Below are positions 35,249-44,224 of a DNA stretch of 64,000 bases, in pieces. Position 1 is the first letter of the stretch; every line of letters starts with the position of its first letter. Position numbers and translations under genes: made by a program. The stretch is from Gammaproteobacteria bacterium (GTDB lineage: Bacteria; Pseudomonadota; Gammaproteobacteria; Steroidobacterales; Steroidobacteraceae). Location of the stretch: contig PKRE01000007.1 in NCBI GenBank assembly GCA_017577615.1, positions 124,001 to 188,000 on the forward strand, in the 5' to 3' direction. Under the pieces are notes generated by a model. That model saw nothing but the letters and a program-made list of their open reading frames with translations, searched no databases and was not told where the DNA came from.

Positions 35249-36154
35249 ATGAGTCAGCGCCGCTGCCGCCTGTTTCATGTCGATGCATTCACCCGCCAGC
35301 GTTTTCGTGGCAATCCCGCGGTCGTCGTGCTCGAGGCGGACGACTTAACGGAAGAAGAGATGCAGATGATCGCCGCCGAGGTCAACGGCGAAACCGCGTT
35401 CGTTCTCGAGGCCGAATCGGGCGATCACGACATGCAGGTGAAATTCTTCACCCCACGGCATCCGGTGCCGTTTGTCGGCCACGCCACGATCGCTGCGCAA
35501 TACGTGTATGCAAGAACGACGGGTCTGAAAGGCGAAAAGATCAGACAACGGACCGGCACCGGAATCGTCGAAATCGAGGTCACAGAGGTCGAGGGTGACT
35601 ATCGCGTTGCGATCACGCAAAGCCCGCCGCTGCTCGGGCCGATCGTGCCCGATCATCACCGACGCCAAGTACTGAACGCGCTCGGCATCTCGAGCCCAAG
35701 CCTGCACGTTGACTGCCCGCTGCAGATCCTGACCAAGGGCAGCCATCGACTGTTGATCGGATTGAAGTCGCCCGATTTGCTCAGCTCGCTCAAACCCGAT
35801 TACGCAGAGCTGGCGCGGCTCACGCCGCATGTCGGTGCCGAGGGTTACTTCGTGTTCGCGCTGACGGAGACGAACGGAAGCATCGGCACGGTTTCCCGCA
35901 TGTTTTGTCCCGCACTCGGGATTCCGGAGGATCCAGTGAGCGGCAATGCTCACGGAATGCTCGGCGTCTACCTCATCAATCACGAGCTCCTGAAGCCCAC
36001 CGACGGGCGCGTCGCGTTTCGCGGTCTGCAAGGCCAATGGCTGCGCCGCGATGGAGTCGTCGACGTCGAAGTCGAAACCATCGGCAAGGTCGCCCAGTCC
36101 GTTCGCATCGTCGGCGATGCGGTGATCGTGTACGAGGCCGAGATCGTGATTTAG
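35249..36154 (+). CDS. PhzF-family isomerase/epimerase
   Basis: A 301-residue PhzF/diaminopimelate-epimerase-fold protein. FHVDAFTRQRFRGNPAVVV opens the first domain, with the proposed catalytic Glu48 in NGETAF. FTPRHPVPFVGHATIA and DPVSGNAHG are family signatures. The physiological substrate is unknown for most members, and no phenazine genes are nearby. It is divergent from the thiamine operon and convergent with the tandem ABC gene. Confidence 0.9.
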   Translation: MSQRRCRLFHVDAFTRQRFRGNPAVVVLEADDLTEEEMQMIAAEVNGETAFVLEAESGDHDMQVKFFTPRHPVPFVGHATIAAQYVYARTTGLKGEKIRQRTGTGIVEIEVTEVEGDYRVAITQSPPLLGPIVPDHHRRQVLNALGISSPSLHVDCPLQILTKGSHRLLIGLKSPDLLSSLKPDYAELARLTPHVGAEGYFVFALTETNGSIGTVSRMFCPALGIPEDPVSGNAHGMLGVYLINHELLKPTDGRVAFRGLQGQWLRRDGVVDVEVETIGKVAQSVRIVGDAVIVYEAEIVI

Positions 36155-36183
36155 GCTGTGGGCTGTAAGCTCCAAGCCGTAGT

Positions 36184-36208
36184 GAGCGGCGCGCGCTGCG
36201 CGCCGCTC
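36184..36208. terminator. Perfect 11-bp hairpin between convergent phzF and ABC genes
   Basis: GAGCGGCGCGC (36184-36194) pairs with GCGCGCCGCTC (36198-36208) around a 3-base loop. Its position between two convergent stops suits a two-way 3' structure. It is flanked by GGCTGTGGGCTGTAAG and TTCCCCATTCCC repeats. Confidence 0.5.
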
Positions 36209-36256
36209 CCCTGTTCCCCATTCCCTTCCTGATATTTGCCCGCTGCAGCCTCCTGC

Positions 36257-37759
36257 CTACAGCCTCTTCATCGTCGCTTTCCCGCCGCGCTTGATCTCGA
36301 GCACGTGTCGCACCGCCGGAATGATGTCCTCGGCGTCATGCACTGCCATGACGATCTGCGTGCCGCTCTCGGCAAGCCGTTGCAGCACTGCGAGCACATA
36401 CTCCCGCGTCTCAGCATCGAGCCCGGTACACGGCTCATCGAGAAGCAGCAGCTCGGGCTCGTTGATCATGGCGCGCGCGAACAACGCGAGCCGCAGCTGA
36501 CCGTAGGACACTTGGCGTGGACCGCGGGCGCGCAGCGCGCTCAGCCCGAAGAACTCGAGCCAATGCCGCGCTGCGGCGCGATCGGTTCTGGTCGGCCGCT
36601 CGTTGAGACCCACGCTGGAATAGCGCCCGGAGATCACGATCTCTTCAATGGAGCGTGCCAGGTAGTGATCCGCCTGCAGCTCAGGAGAAACCCAGCCGAC
36701 TCGCTTCTTCCAGCTCTCGATCGGAGTGCCGAATGGCGCGCCCGCACGCTCTATCGTGCCGCCGAGCGCCGGATGCAGATCGCCGTACAGCAAGCTGAGC
36801 AATGTCGACTTGCCGCTGCCGTTCGGCCCCAAGATGGCCCAGTGCTCGCCGGTGCGCAGCGTCCAATCGAGATTGCGAATGACCGGTCGATAGTCGCGAT
36901 ACAGCGTGACATCCTGCAAACGAATCAGCCACTCGCCTCGACGCGGCGTTGTCTTCGTGCCGTTCAATCGTTTGGGGACCGGCCTCACGGCGGCATCGAG
37001 TGCCGCCGCGCGCGAACGCGGTCGGGTCGCAGCCGTGCGCCGCGCCTGGGCAGGCGCTCGCTCCTTCGGGCCCGCATAGAGAATGCGTCCCCGCTCGATC
37101 AGGGCCACGTGCGTCACATTACGTGGTAACTCCTTGGGCCGATGCGTCGTCAGCACCCAGCTATGCCCGGACCGTGGTGCTTCGAGCGCACGACGCAGCT
37201 TGAGACGTGTGCGCTCATCCAATCCGTTGAATACCTCATCGAGCAGAAGTACCGGCGCTTCGCTGACGAATGCGCGGGCCACCAATGCGAGGCGGCGCTG
37301 ACCGTACGAGAGCGTCAGCATGTGCCGCTGTCTCATGCCCCAGAGGGCGAAGCGCTTCAGCACGCGCTCGACACGCGCGCGCTGACTGCGCGTCGGCCGC
37401 GTGAGCGGAATGTCTTCATCGAAGAGCCCGGTCGTGACGACCTGCTCGACTGTCAGGTTCCATCCATAGCGCACGTACTTGTCCTGCCGCTCGGGACCGA
37501 TGTACGCAATCGCTTCCTTGCTGCCGGCAGGCTCTGCGCTCGGCTCGTCCCATAGACAGTACATGCGCCGCTCTCGACCGGTCGGCGTTGGCCAGACATC
37601 GCCGCGTAGCATCTTGAGCAGCAGTGTCTTGCCAGAGCCGTTCGGCCCGATCAAGGCCCAACGTTCGCCGCGACGAAGCGTGAAGCTCACGTCATCGAGC
37701 ACCGGCACGCCGTCAAAGATCACAGAGCAATGGGAAAGCTCGATCAACGGTGAATACAC
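36257..37759 (-). CDS. Tandem ABC ATPase without membrane domain (ModF-like)
   Basis: About 500 residues with two nucleotide-binding domains in one chain. Walker A motifs are GPNGSGKT and GPNGSGKS; the signatures are the variants LSYGQRRLALVARA and VSYGQLRLALFARA; the Walker B segments end LLLDE. No transmembrane segment is present. The layout resembles ModF-type proteins, whose function is unclear and which are not tied to a permease here. A GTG at 37759 is the likeliest start; the frame continues upstream through a GGCTGTAAGCTGTGG repeat to 37819. Confidence 0.82.
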   Translation of the reverse strand: MYSPLIELSHCSVIFDGVPVLDDVSFTLRRGERWALIGPNGSGKTLLLKMLRGDVWPTPTGRERRMYCLWDEPSAEPAGSKEAIAYIGPERQDKYVRYGWNLTVEQVVTTGLFDEDIPLTRPTRSQRARVERVLKRFALWGMRQRHMLTLSYGQRRLALVARAFVSEAPVLLLDEVFNGLDERTRLKLRRALEAPRSGHSWVLTTHRPKELPRNVTHVALIERGRILYAGPKERAPAQARRTAATRPRSRAAALDAAVRPVPKRLNGTKTTPRRGEWLIRLQDVTLYRDYRPVIRNLDWTLRTGEHWAILGPNGSGKSTLLSLLYGDLHPALGGTIERAGAPFGTPIESWKKRVGWVSPELQADHYLARSIEEIVISGRYSSVGLNERPTRTDRAAARHWLEFFGLSALRARGPRQVSYGQLRLALFARAMINEPELLLLDEPCTGLDAETREYVLAVLQRLAESGTQIVMAVHDAEDIIPAVRHVLEIKRGGKATMKRL

Positions 37760-37805
37760 GATACTGGGCTGTAAGCTGTGGGTCGTGGAAAGGGCGTACG
37801 CTATG

Positions 37806-38432
37806 ATGACCGCCAGCAAACGAGGAGCGGAGCGGCTGCCGTCGCGATCTCGATCCTAATCCTCGCCCTCGCCGCGATCAGCGCATCGACGTGGTTCTTC
37901 TTGACCCGGCGCGCCGCCTCGGCATGCGAGGATGACGCGTCGGTGCATCGACGCGACCACTTCCCGGCCGCCCGATGTCGCTGCCGAGACTCATGCAGGC
38001 GCTGAACGATCCCTCGCGCCAGACGATCGTGAAGCTCATTGTAGAAGATCCGGCGCTCGCTGGCAGCGTGTTACAGCAGGACAACAACGCCTATTACCGC
38101 ATCTCTCCAGCGCGTGTGGACGACTTCCGAGATCCTCATCGCAGCGATGCGACACCACGGCGCGCAGGTCGCGCTACGCATCGCGCGCATGGGAGATGTC
38201 CGATCTCTCGGTTCGAGCGCTCGAAGAACACGTGCAACAACGCTCGCCGACGCACATGAGCGAGCTCGCACGCGCCGTCTATTTCGCTCGACTGACCAGC
38301 GTGCTTGCGGTGCTGGAGGCGCACCGTTCTGAATTGCACGAGGACGAGTCCCTCGCATTGCTGGAGCTACAAGGCCTGGATAAGATGCACCCGCGCATGC
38401 TCTGGGTCGCTGCGCTGGCTTGCCACGAGTAA
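37806..38432 (+). pseudogene. Eroded HDOD-domain membrane protein, several frameshifts and an internal deletion
   Basis: Pieces of one protein lie in three frames. A membrane segment (SILILALAAISASTWFFL) reads in one frame around 37855-37910. The start of an HDOD domain (LPRLMQALNDPSRQTIVKL, DPALAGSVL, NAYYRISPA) continues in a second frame from 37978. EILIAAMRHHGAQVALRI follows in the first frame again near 38126. A C-terminal part (MSELARAVYFARLTSVLAVLEAH ... ALLELQG) is in the third frame to 38432. Intact relatives have a membrane anchor, a full HDOD domain and this tail; most of the HDOD core is missing here. HDOD proteins act in signalling, often with cyclic-di-GMP or chemotaxis parts. 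Confidence 0.6.
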
Positions 38433-38554
38433 GTAGCCGGCGGTTTCCTGCAGCGCTCAGCCGCCAAGCTTCACGCTCGCCTTCCCTGCGTCCACGGAAC
38501 CTGCTGCCGAGGGCGTCCGTTTCGCTGAGACGCCGCAGCGCTCATGGGTGAACA

Positions 38555-38905
38555 ATGCTGATCACGTTCAAGTCGTCTGCGACCGAACCCATTACGATGT
38601 TCGAGGATGCAGCTGTCGAGCTGCTGAAGCTCATGGGTGCGACTGGCCGCATACCGGGCGGTCTCAGCCCGGAGGACTTGCCCGCAGCACTTGCGCGGCT
38701 CGAAGCAGCCGTCGAAGAGTTGAAGGCCGAGGCGCGTCAGCGGGCCGCTGCGCCTCCGGCTCAGAAGCAAGAGCAAGATGACGATCGCGATGCAGACGAT
38801 CGCGAGCCGCCGGTTGCAATCACGACACGTGCCGTGCCGCTCCTGGATCTGATGAGACGAGCCGTTGCAGCCAAGGCCGAGCTCGTGTGGGAAGGCGCGT
38901 CCTAG
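38555..38905 (+). CDS. DUF1840 domain-containing protein
   Basis: A 116-residue soluble protein. The N-terminus MLITFKSSATEPITMFEDAA and the C-terminal PLLDLMRRAVAAKAELVW match DUF1840, a proteobacterial family of unknown function. The middle is a Lys/Glu/Asp-rich linker. The opposite strand is open for 219 codons across it, but that frame has no recognisable domain. Confidence 0.82.
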   Translation: MLITFKSSATEPITMFEDAAVELLKLMGATGRIPGGLSPEDLPAALARLEAAVEELKAEARQRAAAPPAQKQEQDDDRDADDREPPVAITTRAVPLLDLMRRAVAAKAELVWEGAS

Positions 38906-38966
38906 GCTGTAGGCTCTAGACGGTCGGGTATAGATGGGCGTTGCGCTCGTTGCCTGCGTCGCTGTC

Positions 38967-38992
38967 ACTCCCTGACGCAACTCCCTGACGCA
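38967..38992. repeat. Tandem 13-mer upstream of the ABC exporter genes
   Basis: ACTCCCTGACGCA occurs twice head to tail (38967-38979, 38980-38992), followed by a partial echo (AGCGTC). It lies about 120 bases before the ATPase start, in an otherwise gene-free 207-base spacer. Confidence 0.55.
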
Positions 38993-39112
38993 AGCGTCGC
39001 TGCATAAGGAGCGCGGCTGGCGACGTCTGTTCGCGCAAAGGCCCGAAAATGAAGCAAAATAATGTTTTTCCCGCGCTAAGCAGGATCCAGTACCCCAAGC
39101 ACTTCTAGTTTC

Positions 39113-40018
39113 ATGCTCACGGTCGAACATCTACACAAACGCTATGGCGCGCTCGAAGTCGTTCGCGACGTGAGCTTTCATGTGCCTGTCGGACAGTGCT
39201 TTGGATTGCTCGGGCCGAATGGTGCAGGAAAGACGACCACGCTGCGCTGCTGCCTCGGGCTGACGCAACCCGATGCAGGCTCGATTCGTCTCGTGGGATT
39301 GCCGATTCCACAAAAGGCACGGGAAGCTCGTTTGCGGGTCGGAGTCGTGCCGCAATTCGACAACCTGGACCCGGACTTCACGGTCACCGAGAACCTGATC
39401 GTCTTCGGCCGCTACTTCGGCCTATCGCGTCGCGAATGCGAGGCGCGCGTGGGGCGCCTGCTGGAGTTCGCCGGACTCACCGACAAAGCCGACGCGCGCA
39501 TCGAAGCGCTGTCGGGAGGCATGAAGCGGCGGCTGACACTGGCACGCGCGATGATCAACGATCCGCAAGTGCTCTTCATGGACGAGCCGACCACTGGGCT
39601 CGATCCGCAAGCGCGACACCTCGTATGGGACCGGCTCAAGACACTGGTGACCGAAGGCCGCACCATCGTGCTGACGACGCATTTCATGGACGAAGCGCAG
39701 CGGCTTTGCGATCGTGTCGCCATCATGGATCAGGGCGTGCTCATCGCCGAAGACGCGCCGCGCACGCTGATCGAGCGCGAGATCGAGCCAGTGGTGATCG
39801 AAGTCTACGGCGAAGGCGTCGAGCGATGGTTCCACACCTACGGCAAGACGTTGTCAAGCCGTGCCGAGCTCGCGGGCGATACCGCGTTCTGCTACTGCGT
39901 CGACCCGGAGCCGCTGATGAAAACGCTCGAGGGGCAACGCGAGCTGCGTGCGCTACGACGCGCCGCGAACTTGGAAGACGTATTCCTGAAGCTCACAGGT
40001 AGGGATCTTCGTGACTGA
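39113..40018 (+). CDS. ABC exporter ATP-binding protein (NodI/YadG-like)
   Basis: A 301-residue ATPase. Walker A GPNGAGKTT, Q-loop VPQFDNLDPDFTV, signature LSGGMKRRL, Walker B VLFMDEPTTGLDP and the H-loop TTHFMDEA are all intact. The VPQFDNLD wording is typical of the NodI/DrrA group. The permease gene starts 8 bases before its stop. Substrate unknown; no nod or antibiotic genes are near. Confidence 0.9.
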   Translation: MLTVEHLHKRYGALEVVRDVSFHVPVGQCFGLLGPNGAGKTTTLRCCLGLTQPDAGSIRLVGLPIPQKAREARLRVGVVPQFDNLDPDFTVTENLIVFGRYFGLSRRECEARVGRLLEFAGLTDKADARIEALSGGMKRRLTLARAMINDPQVLFMDEPTTGLDPQARHLVWDRLKTLVTEGRTIVLTTHFMDEAQRLCDRVAIMDQGVLIAEDAPRTLIEREIEPVVIEVYGEGVERWFHTYGKTLSSRAELAGDTAFCYCVDPEPLMKTLEGQRELRALRRAANLEDVFLKLTGRDLRD

Positions 40019-40817
40019 AGCCGCCATCGCATCTCCCGCCACCGATACGTCCAGGCGCGTGTCGCGCTGGCGCTTCGCGCATGTCGTCTACCGCAACTAT
40101 CTGGTGTGGCGCAAGCTGATCGGCTCGGCGCTCGTCGGACACCTCGCCGATCCATTGATCTGGCTCGTGGGTTTGGGCTTCGGGCTCGGCCGTTTGATGC
40201 CGCCGATCGGCGGCCTGCGGTACATCGAGTTCCTCGCGAGCGGCATGCTGTGCTACAGCGCGATGAACTCGGCCTCGTTCGAGGGCCTGTGGTCGGCATT
40301 CACGCGCCTCAAAGTGCAGCGCACGTGGGAAAGCATCTTGAACGCGCCGATGACGGTTGCGGACGTGGTGATCGGCGAGTGGGTATGGTGCGCCCTCAAG
40401 GGTACCCTGTCGGCTGCTGCGATACTGCTGGTCATGGCGCTGCTCGGCATCGTGCAAACACCACTCGCCCTCTGGGTGCTGCCGATCGCGCTCGTCGTAG
40501 GGCTCGCGTTCGGCGGGCTCGCGCTCATCATCACCGCGCTCGCGAAGAGCTACGACACGTTCACCTACTACTTCAGTCTGCTGCTCATGCCGATGACGCT
40601 GATCTCGGGCGTGTTCTTCCCCATCGACCAGCTGCCGAAGATCGTGCAGACGGCCGCACAATTTTTGCCCTTGGTGCATGCCACAACGCTCGCGCGCGCA
40701 TTGGCAGTCGGCACGCCGGTCGACAACATCCTTCTGCACGTCGCAGTGCTCGTGTTCTACGCCGTAGCCACTGTGGTGATCGCCGCGAAACTGGTCGAGC
40801 GCCGTCTCATGCGCTAG
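40011..40817 (+). CDS. ABC-2 type exporter permease (NodJ/YadH-like)
   Basis: A 268-residue membrane protein with about six transmembrane segments and the ABC-2 signature near FYYFSLLLMPMTLISGVFFPIDQLP. Its GTG start overlaps the ATPase gene by 8 bases, so the two are translationally coupled. It forms the membrane channel for the NodI/YadG-type ATPase upstream. Confidence 0.9.
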   Translation: MTEAAIASPATDTSRRVSRWRFAHVVYRNYLVWRKLIGSALVGHLADPLIWLVGLGFGLGRLMPPIGGLRYIEFLASGMLCYSAMNSASFEGLWSAFTRLKVQRTWESILNAPMTVADVVIGEWVWCALKGTLSAAAILLVMALLGIVQTPLALWVLPIALVVGLAFGGLALIITALAKSYDTFTYYFSLLLMPMTLISGVFFPIDQLPKIVQTAAQFLPLVHATTLARALAVGTPVDNILLHVAVLVFYAVATVVIAAKLVERRLMR

Positions 40818-41001
40818 GTCTGCAGCCTGGGGCCTGGCGCAAGCCGCGCACCATCTCGCACAGGAAAGCGTCCGAGCGGCGTGGCGAGAAGGCTGCTTTC
40901 GCCGCCTGCTGTCGACAGCCTACAGCCGCACCATGGCCGCGAGTAAAATATCGGCGTCACTGCTCAATCGTGCTCCGAGCCTTCGTTAGGGAGCTGCCTC
41001 C

Positions 41002-41724
41002 ATGGGCCGCATGTTCGAAGTTCGAAAACAGACCATGTTCGCGCGCTGGGATCGCATGGCGAAACAGTTCGCGCGGATCGCCAAGGACATCACGATCGCC
41101 GTCAAGGCAGGCGGTCCGGATCCGGCAGCGAACGCGGCGCTGCGTCGAATCATCCAGAACGCTCGCTCGGTCAACATGCCGAAGGACAAGGTCGAGGCAG
41201 CCATTCGGCGTGCAACTGGCCGGGAAGCGACCAACTATGAGGTCGTGATCTACGAAGGCTACGCGCCGCACGGCGTGGCCGTTCTCGTCGAGTGCGCCAC
41301 CGACAACCCCACCCGCACCGTGGCGAGCGTTCGCAACATCTTCGCCAAGCACGGTGGCAACTTGGGCACGTCCAACAGCGTGAGCTTCATGTTCAAGAAG
41401 ATGGGCGTGTTCCGCCTCAATCCTGAGGGCATCGATCAGGACGACCTCGAGCTGTACCTCATCGATCACGGTCTCGAAGAGATGGGCGAAAGCACGGGCG
41501 ACAAGGGTGAGCCGCAACTCGTGGTGCGCTGTGCCTTCCCGGACTTCGGTCAAGTCCAGGAAGCGCTGGAGAAGCGCGGCATCACGCCAATCTCTGCCGA
41601 GCACGAATACATCTGCACGACGCACGTCGAGCTCCCGGACGAGCAAGCCAACGAGGTCATGGCGATGATCGACAAGCTGGAGCAGGACGAGGACGTGCAA
41701 AAGGTGTATCACAATCTCGCTTGA
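41002..41724 (+). CDS. YebC/PmpR-family protein, divergent paralogue
   Basis: A 240-residue YebC/TACO1-family protein with a GGGAG ribosome site 8 bases before the ATG. The usual opening (GHSKWANIKHRK) is replaced by GRMFEVRKQTMFARWDRMAK, a form I associate with Bacteroidetes members. The body (KAGGPDPAANAALRRIIQNAR, NMPKDKVEAAIRRATG, CATDNPTRTVASVRNIF) and the final DEDVQKVYHNLA are typical. YebC proteins aid translation of proline stretches or act as regulators. It is not beside ruvC, where canonical yebC usually sits, so it is probably a second copy. Confidence 0.88.
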   Translation: MGRMFEVRKQTMFARWDRMAKQFARIAKDITIAVKAGGPDPAANAALRRIIQNARSVNMPKDKVEAAIRRATGREATNYEVVIYEGYAPHGVAVLVECATDNPTRTVASVRNIFAKHGGNLGTSNSVSFMFKKMGVFRLNPEGIDQDDLELYLIDHGLEEMGESTGDKGEPQLVVRCAFPDFGQVQEALEKRGITPISAEHEYICTTHVELPDEQANEVMAMIDKLEQDEDVQKVYHNLA

Positions 41725-41970
41725 TGGCGAGATAAGCCGCAAGCCTGGGCAAGGCTACGACCTCCAGGCTATAGTCAACGCGCGCACGTCTGCCCGCCCC
41801 GACGCCACGTCGCGTCCATTCGCAATTCACTTATTCCCTCGCCCAGTGTCTCCTGGTTTGCTCGATGCTCTAGGGTTCGAGGCCTCGGGCGCGCCGATCT
41901 AGCGACCACGCCGCCGCCCACTCCTCGTCCCCTCGTCCTGTTCCCTCTTAGCTGCTCGCTGGAGCGACGC

Positions 41971-42186
41971 ATGGACCAAGAAACTTTCAACCTGAGCATC
42001 CGTCGATTTCTCAAGAAGGTGGGAATCAGCTCTCAACGTGAGATCGAGCACGCGGTCGAGAAGGCGTTGGAGAACGGCACGCTACAAGGCAACGAAACGT
42101 TTCAAGCAAAGATGAGGCTCGAAGTGCCTGACCTCGAGATCGAGATGGAGTTCGAAGGCGAGATCACGCTCGAGCAGCCTCGCTGA
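41971..42186 (+). CDS. Small DUF6494-family protein
   Basis: A 71-residue acidic protein with GGAG 6 bases before the ATG. The pattern LSIRRFLKKVGISSQREIEHAVEKALENG followed by a beta-hairpin (KMRLEVPDLEIEMEFEGEITL) fits DUF6494, of unknown function. The 246-base region before it holds GGCTATAG and TTCCCTC-type repeats and no gene. Confidence 0.75.
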   Translation: MDQETFNLSIRRFLKKVGISSQREIEHAVEKALENGTLQGNETFQAKMRLEVPDLEIEMEFEGEITLEQPR

Positions 42187-42287
42187 TCGCTCGCGCGTTC
42201 GCTGCAACCGCCGCAGGGGCGGAAGCATCTGGTGGGCTCGCGACCTTGGGGCTCGCCAGCGCGACCAGCCCGAGCCAAAGGCGCCAC

Positions 42288-43100
42288 CTAGATCCTGGTC
42301 GTATCCAACGTGATGCTGACCGGGCAATGATCGCTGCCCATCACCTCCGAATGAATCTCGGCCTTTTTCACCGCATCACGCAGTGAAGCCGACACCAGGA
42401 TGTAATCGATTCTCCATCCCACATTGCGCTCGCGGGCGTTCGTAAATGGACTCCACCAGGTGTAGTAGCCGTTGCCTTGCTTGAACATACGAAAGGTGTC
42501 GACGAAGCCCGCATCGATGAATCTCTGGAATCCCTCACGCTCCTCGTCCGTGAAACCCTTCTTGCCCCGGTTCGGCTTCGGATTGGCCAGATCGAGCTCG
42601 GTGTGCGCGACATTGAGATCGCCGCAGAAGATGACCGGCTTCTTCTTCTCGAGTTTCTTGCAGTAGGCAAGAAACGCGGGATCCCAATGCTCGTACCTCA
42701 GCTTCAGGCGACTCAGATCGTCTTTTGCGTTCGGCGTATACACCGTCACGACGAAGAACTTCTCGAATTCTGCGGTGATGAGCCTGCCTTCTTCCTCCGC
42801 ATTGCGTTCCAGCTCGTCTGCGAACTTGTATCGCTTTGCAAAGCTCTTCGGAAAACCGTTGACGACCGAGAGCGGCTCGATTCTCGAGAAAATCGCCGTG
42901 CCTGCGTAGCCCTTCTTCACAGCCGAGTGCCAATACTCGTGGTACTCCGGTAGATCGATCTCGATCTGTCCCCGTTGTGCCTTCGTTTCCTGCAGGCACA
43001 GGATGTCCGGCCGGTACTTCTTCACGTACGGAAGGAAAAAGCCCTTCCTCACGACTGCTCGGATGCCGTTGACGTTCCAGGAATGCAACTTCAGGAGCAC
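42288..43100 (-). CDS. xthA: Exodeoxyribonuclease III
   Basis: A 270-residue EEP-fold AP endonuclease/3'-exonuclease for base-excision repair. SWNVNGIRA, LCLQETKAQ (catalytic Glu), the VTVYTPNA segment, CGDLNVAH and the final GSDHCPVS are present. The GTG at 43100 begins the conserved LLKLHSWNVNG; an ATG at 43139 would add 13 residues, and the remaining upstream frame is antisense to the ZIP gene. Confidence 0.93.
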   Translation of the reverse strand: MLLKLHSWNVNGIRAVVRKGFFLPYVKKYRPDILCLQETKAQRGQIEIDLPEYHEYWHSAVKKGYAGTAIFSRIEPLSVVNGFPKSFAKRYKFADELERNAEEEGRLITAEFEKFFVVTVYTPNAKDDLSRLKLRYEHWDPAFLAYCKKLEKKKPVIFCGDLNVAHTELDLANPKPNRGKKGFTDEEREGFQRFIDAGFVDTFRMFKQGNGYYTWWSPFTNARERNVGWRIDYILVSASLRDAVKKAEIHSEVMGSDHCPVSITLDTTRI

Positions 43101-43211
43101 GGATCTTTCTCTTGCATGGTGGAAAACCAAGGCCGGCATTGTAGCCGGGCTAGGAGCGTAAACACGGCTCGCAGATAATGCGCGCGTCTGCCTAGCAAAC
43201 AAGGAGCGCCC

Positions 43212-44036
43212 TTGCAGTTGGATCTCTCGTTGGCTCAAGCTGCTGTAGCGCTGCCGAGCGGTGCCAGCGTGCTGCGCCTCGGTGCGCTCACGAGCCTTCT
43301 TGCCGGCCTTGGCACGACGGTCGGCGCGCTCGGGATCTTCCTTCTGCGCCAGCCGTCCGCCCGTACCCTCAACGCGCTGATCAGTGGCGCTGCCGGCGTC
43401 ATGCTGGCAGCGTCCTTTTTCTCCCTGCTGCAGCCGGCGATCGAGCAAGCAGAAGCGCGCTCGAGCCATGTCGGCTTCGGCGTGTTGAGCGTCATGATCG
43501 GGGTGTTCCTCGGCGCTGCATTGCTTTTCGTCATCCACCGGTACGCGCCCCACGAGCATTTCGAGCTCGGCCGCGAAGGACCGGCCGACACGCGGCTTGG
43601 GCGACTATGGCTATTCGTCATCGCGATCACGTTGCACAACTTTCCCGAGGGTATGGCCGTCGGCGTCGGCTTCGCTGGCGGAGACATTGCCAACGGCGTC
43701 TCGCTCGGCGTCGGCATCGGGCTACAGAACATCCCGGAAGGGCTCGCTGTCGCGGTCTCGCTGATCGCGATCGGCTATCGCAAGTCGGTAGCGTTCTGGG
43801 TCGCCTCCCTCACGGGACTCGTCGAGCCGCTCGGCGGCCTCATCGGTGCCTCGGCCATTTGGCTTGCCGAGCCAATCATGCCCGTCATTCTTGGCGTGGC
43901 CGCAGGTGCGATGATCTTCATCATCAGTGACGAAATCATTCCCGAGACACACCGCAGCGAGCACCGTAACCTCGCCACGTTTTCGTTGCTCACAGGGGTG
44001 GTGCTGATGCTGTTTCTCGATGTGTTGCTCAGCTGA
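43212..44036 (+). CDS. ZIP-family divalent-metal transporter (ZupT-like)
   Basis: A 274-residue membrane protein with eight hydrophobic segments. TM4 carries TLHNFPEGMAVG and TM5 GLQNIPEGLAVA, the paired metal-binding motifs of the ZIP family, and EPLGG follows. Substrate is probably Zn2+ or Fe2+/Mn2+. It starts at a TTG (43212) with a strong AAGGAG 5 bases upstream, an unusual but well-supported start. It is divergent from xthA. Confidence 0.9.
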   Translation: MQLDLSLAQAAVALPSGASVLRLGALTSLLAGLGTTVGALGIFLLRQPSARTLNALISGAAGVMLAASFFSLLQPAIEQAEARSSHVGFGVLSVMIGVFLGAALLFVIHRYAPHEHFELGREGPADTRLGRLWLFVIAITLHNFPEGMAVGVGFAGGDIANGVSLGVGIGLQNIPEGLAVAVSLIAIGYRKSVAFWVASLTGLVEPLGGLIGASAIWLAEPIMPVILGVAAGAMIFIISDEIIPETHRSEHRNLATFSLLTGVVLMLFLDVLLS

Positions 44037-44039
44037 TGA

Positions 44040-44150
44040 AGTGAAGTATGGAGCCTGGGGGCTGGAGACTGGAGGCTGGAGGCAGGCGTGCCATTCCCTG
44101 TTCGCTATTCCCTATTCATCCCCTCTTCCCCAGCCCCTCGCTCGATTAGG
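44040..44150. repeat. GGCTGGAG / ATTCCCTATTCCC repeat block
   Basis: After the ZIP gene stop, GGGGGCTGGAGACTGGAGGCTGGAGG (44050-44080) is followed by ATTCCCTGTTCGCTATTCCCTATTC and CCCCTCTTCCCCAGCCCC. It is the clearest composite copy of the dispersed intergenic family: a G-rich GGCTGG half and a TTCCC half. Confidence 0.75.
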
Positions 44151-44224
44151 TATAGTCTTTGCATCGGCTAAGCCTGCCGGCCAGTGAGTCGCAGGTTTGT
44201 CAGTCAACCACAGGGATACGAGCC

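Noticed and set aside
38471..39130. 219-codon open frame on the minus strand
   Set aside because: It overlaps DUF1840 and the spacer; the sequence is low in domain-like pattern and rich in Arg/Cys, while the plus-strand DUF1840 is recognisable.
44040..44150. CRISPR-like appearance of short repeated units
   Set aside because: The units are degenerate, lack unique spacers of constant size, and match the general intergenic repeat family.
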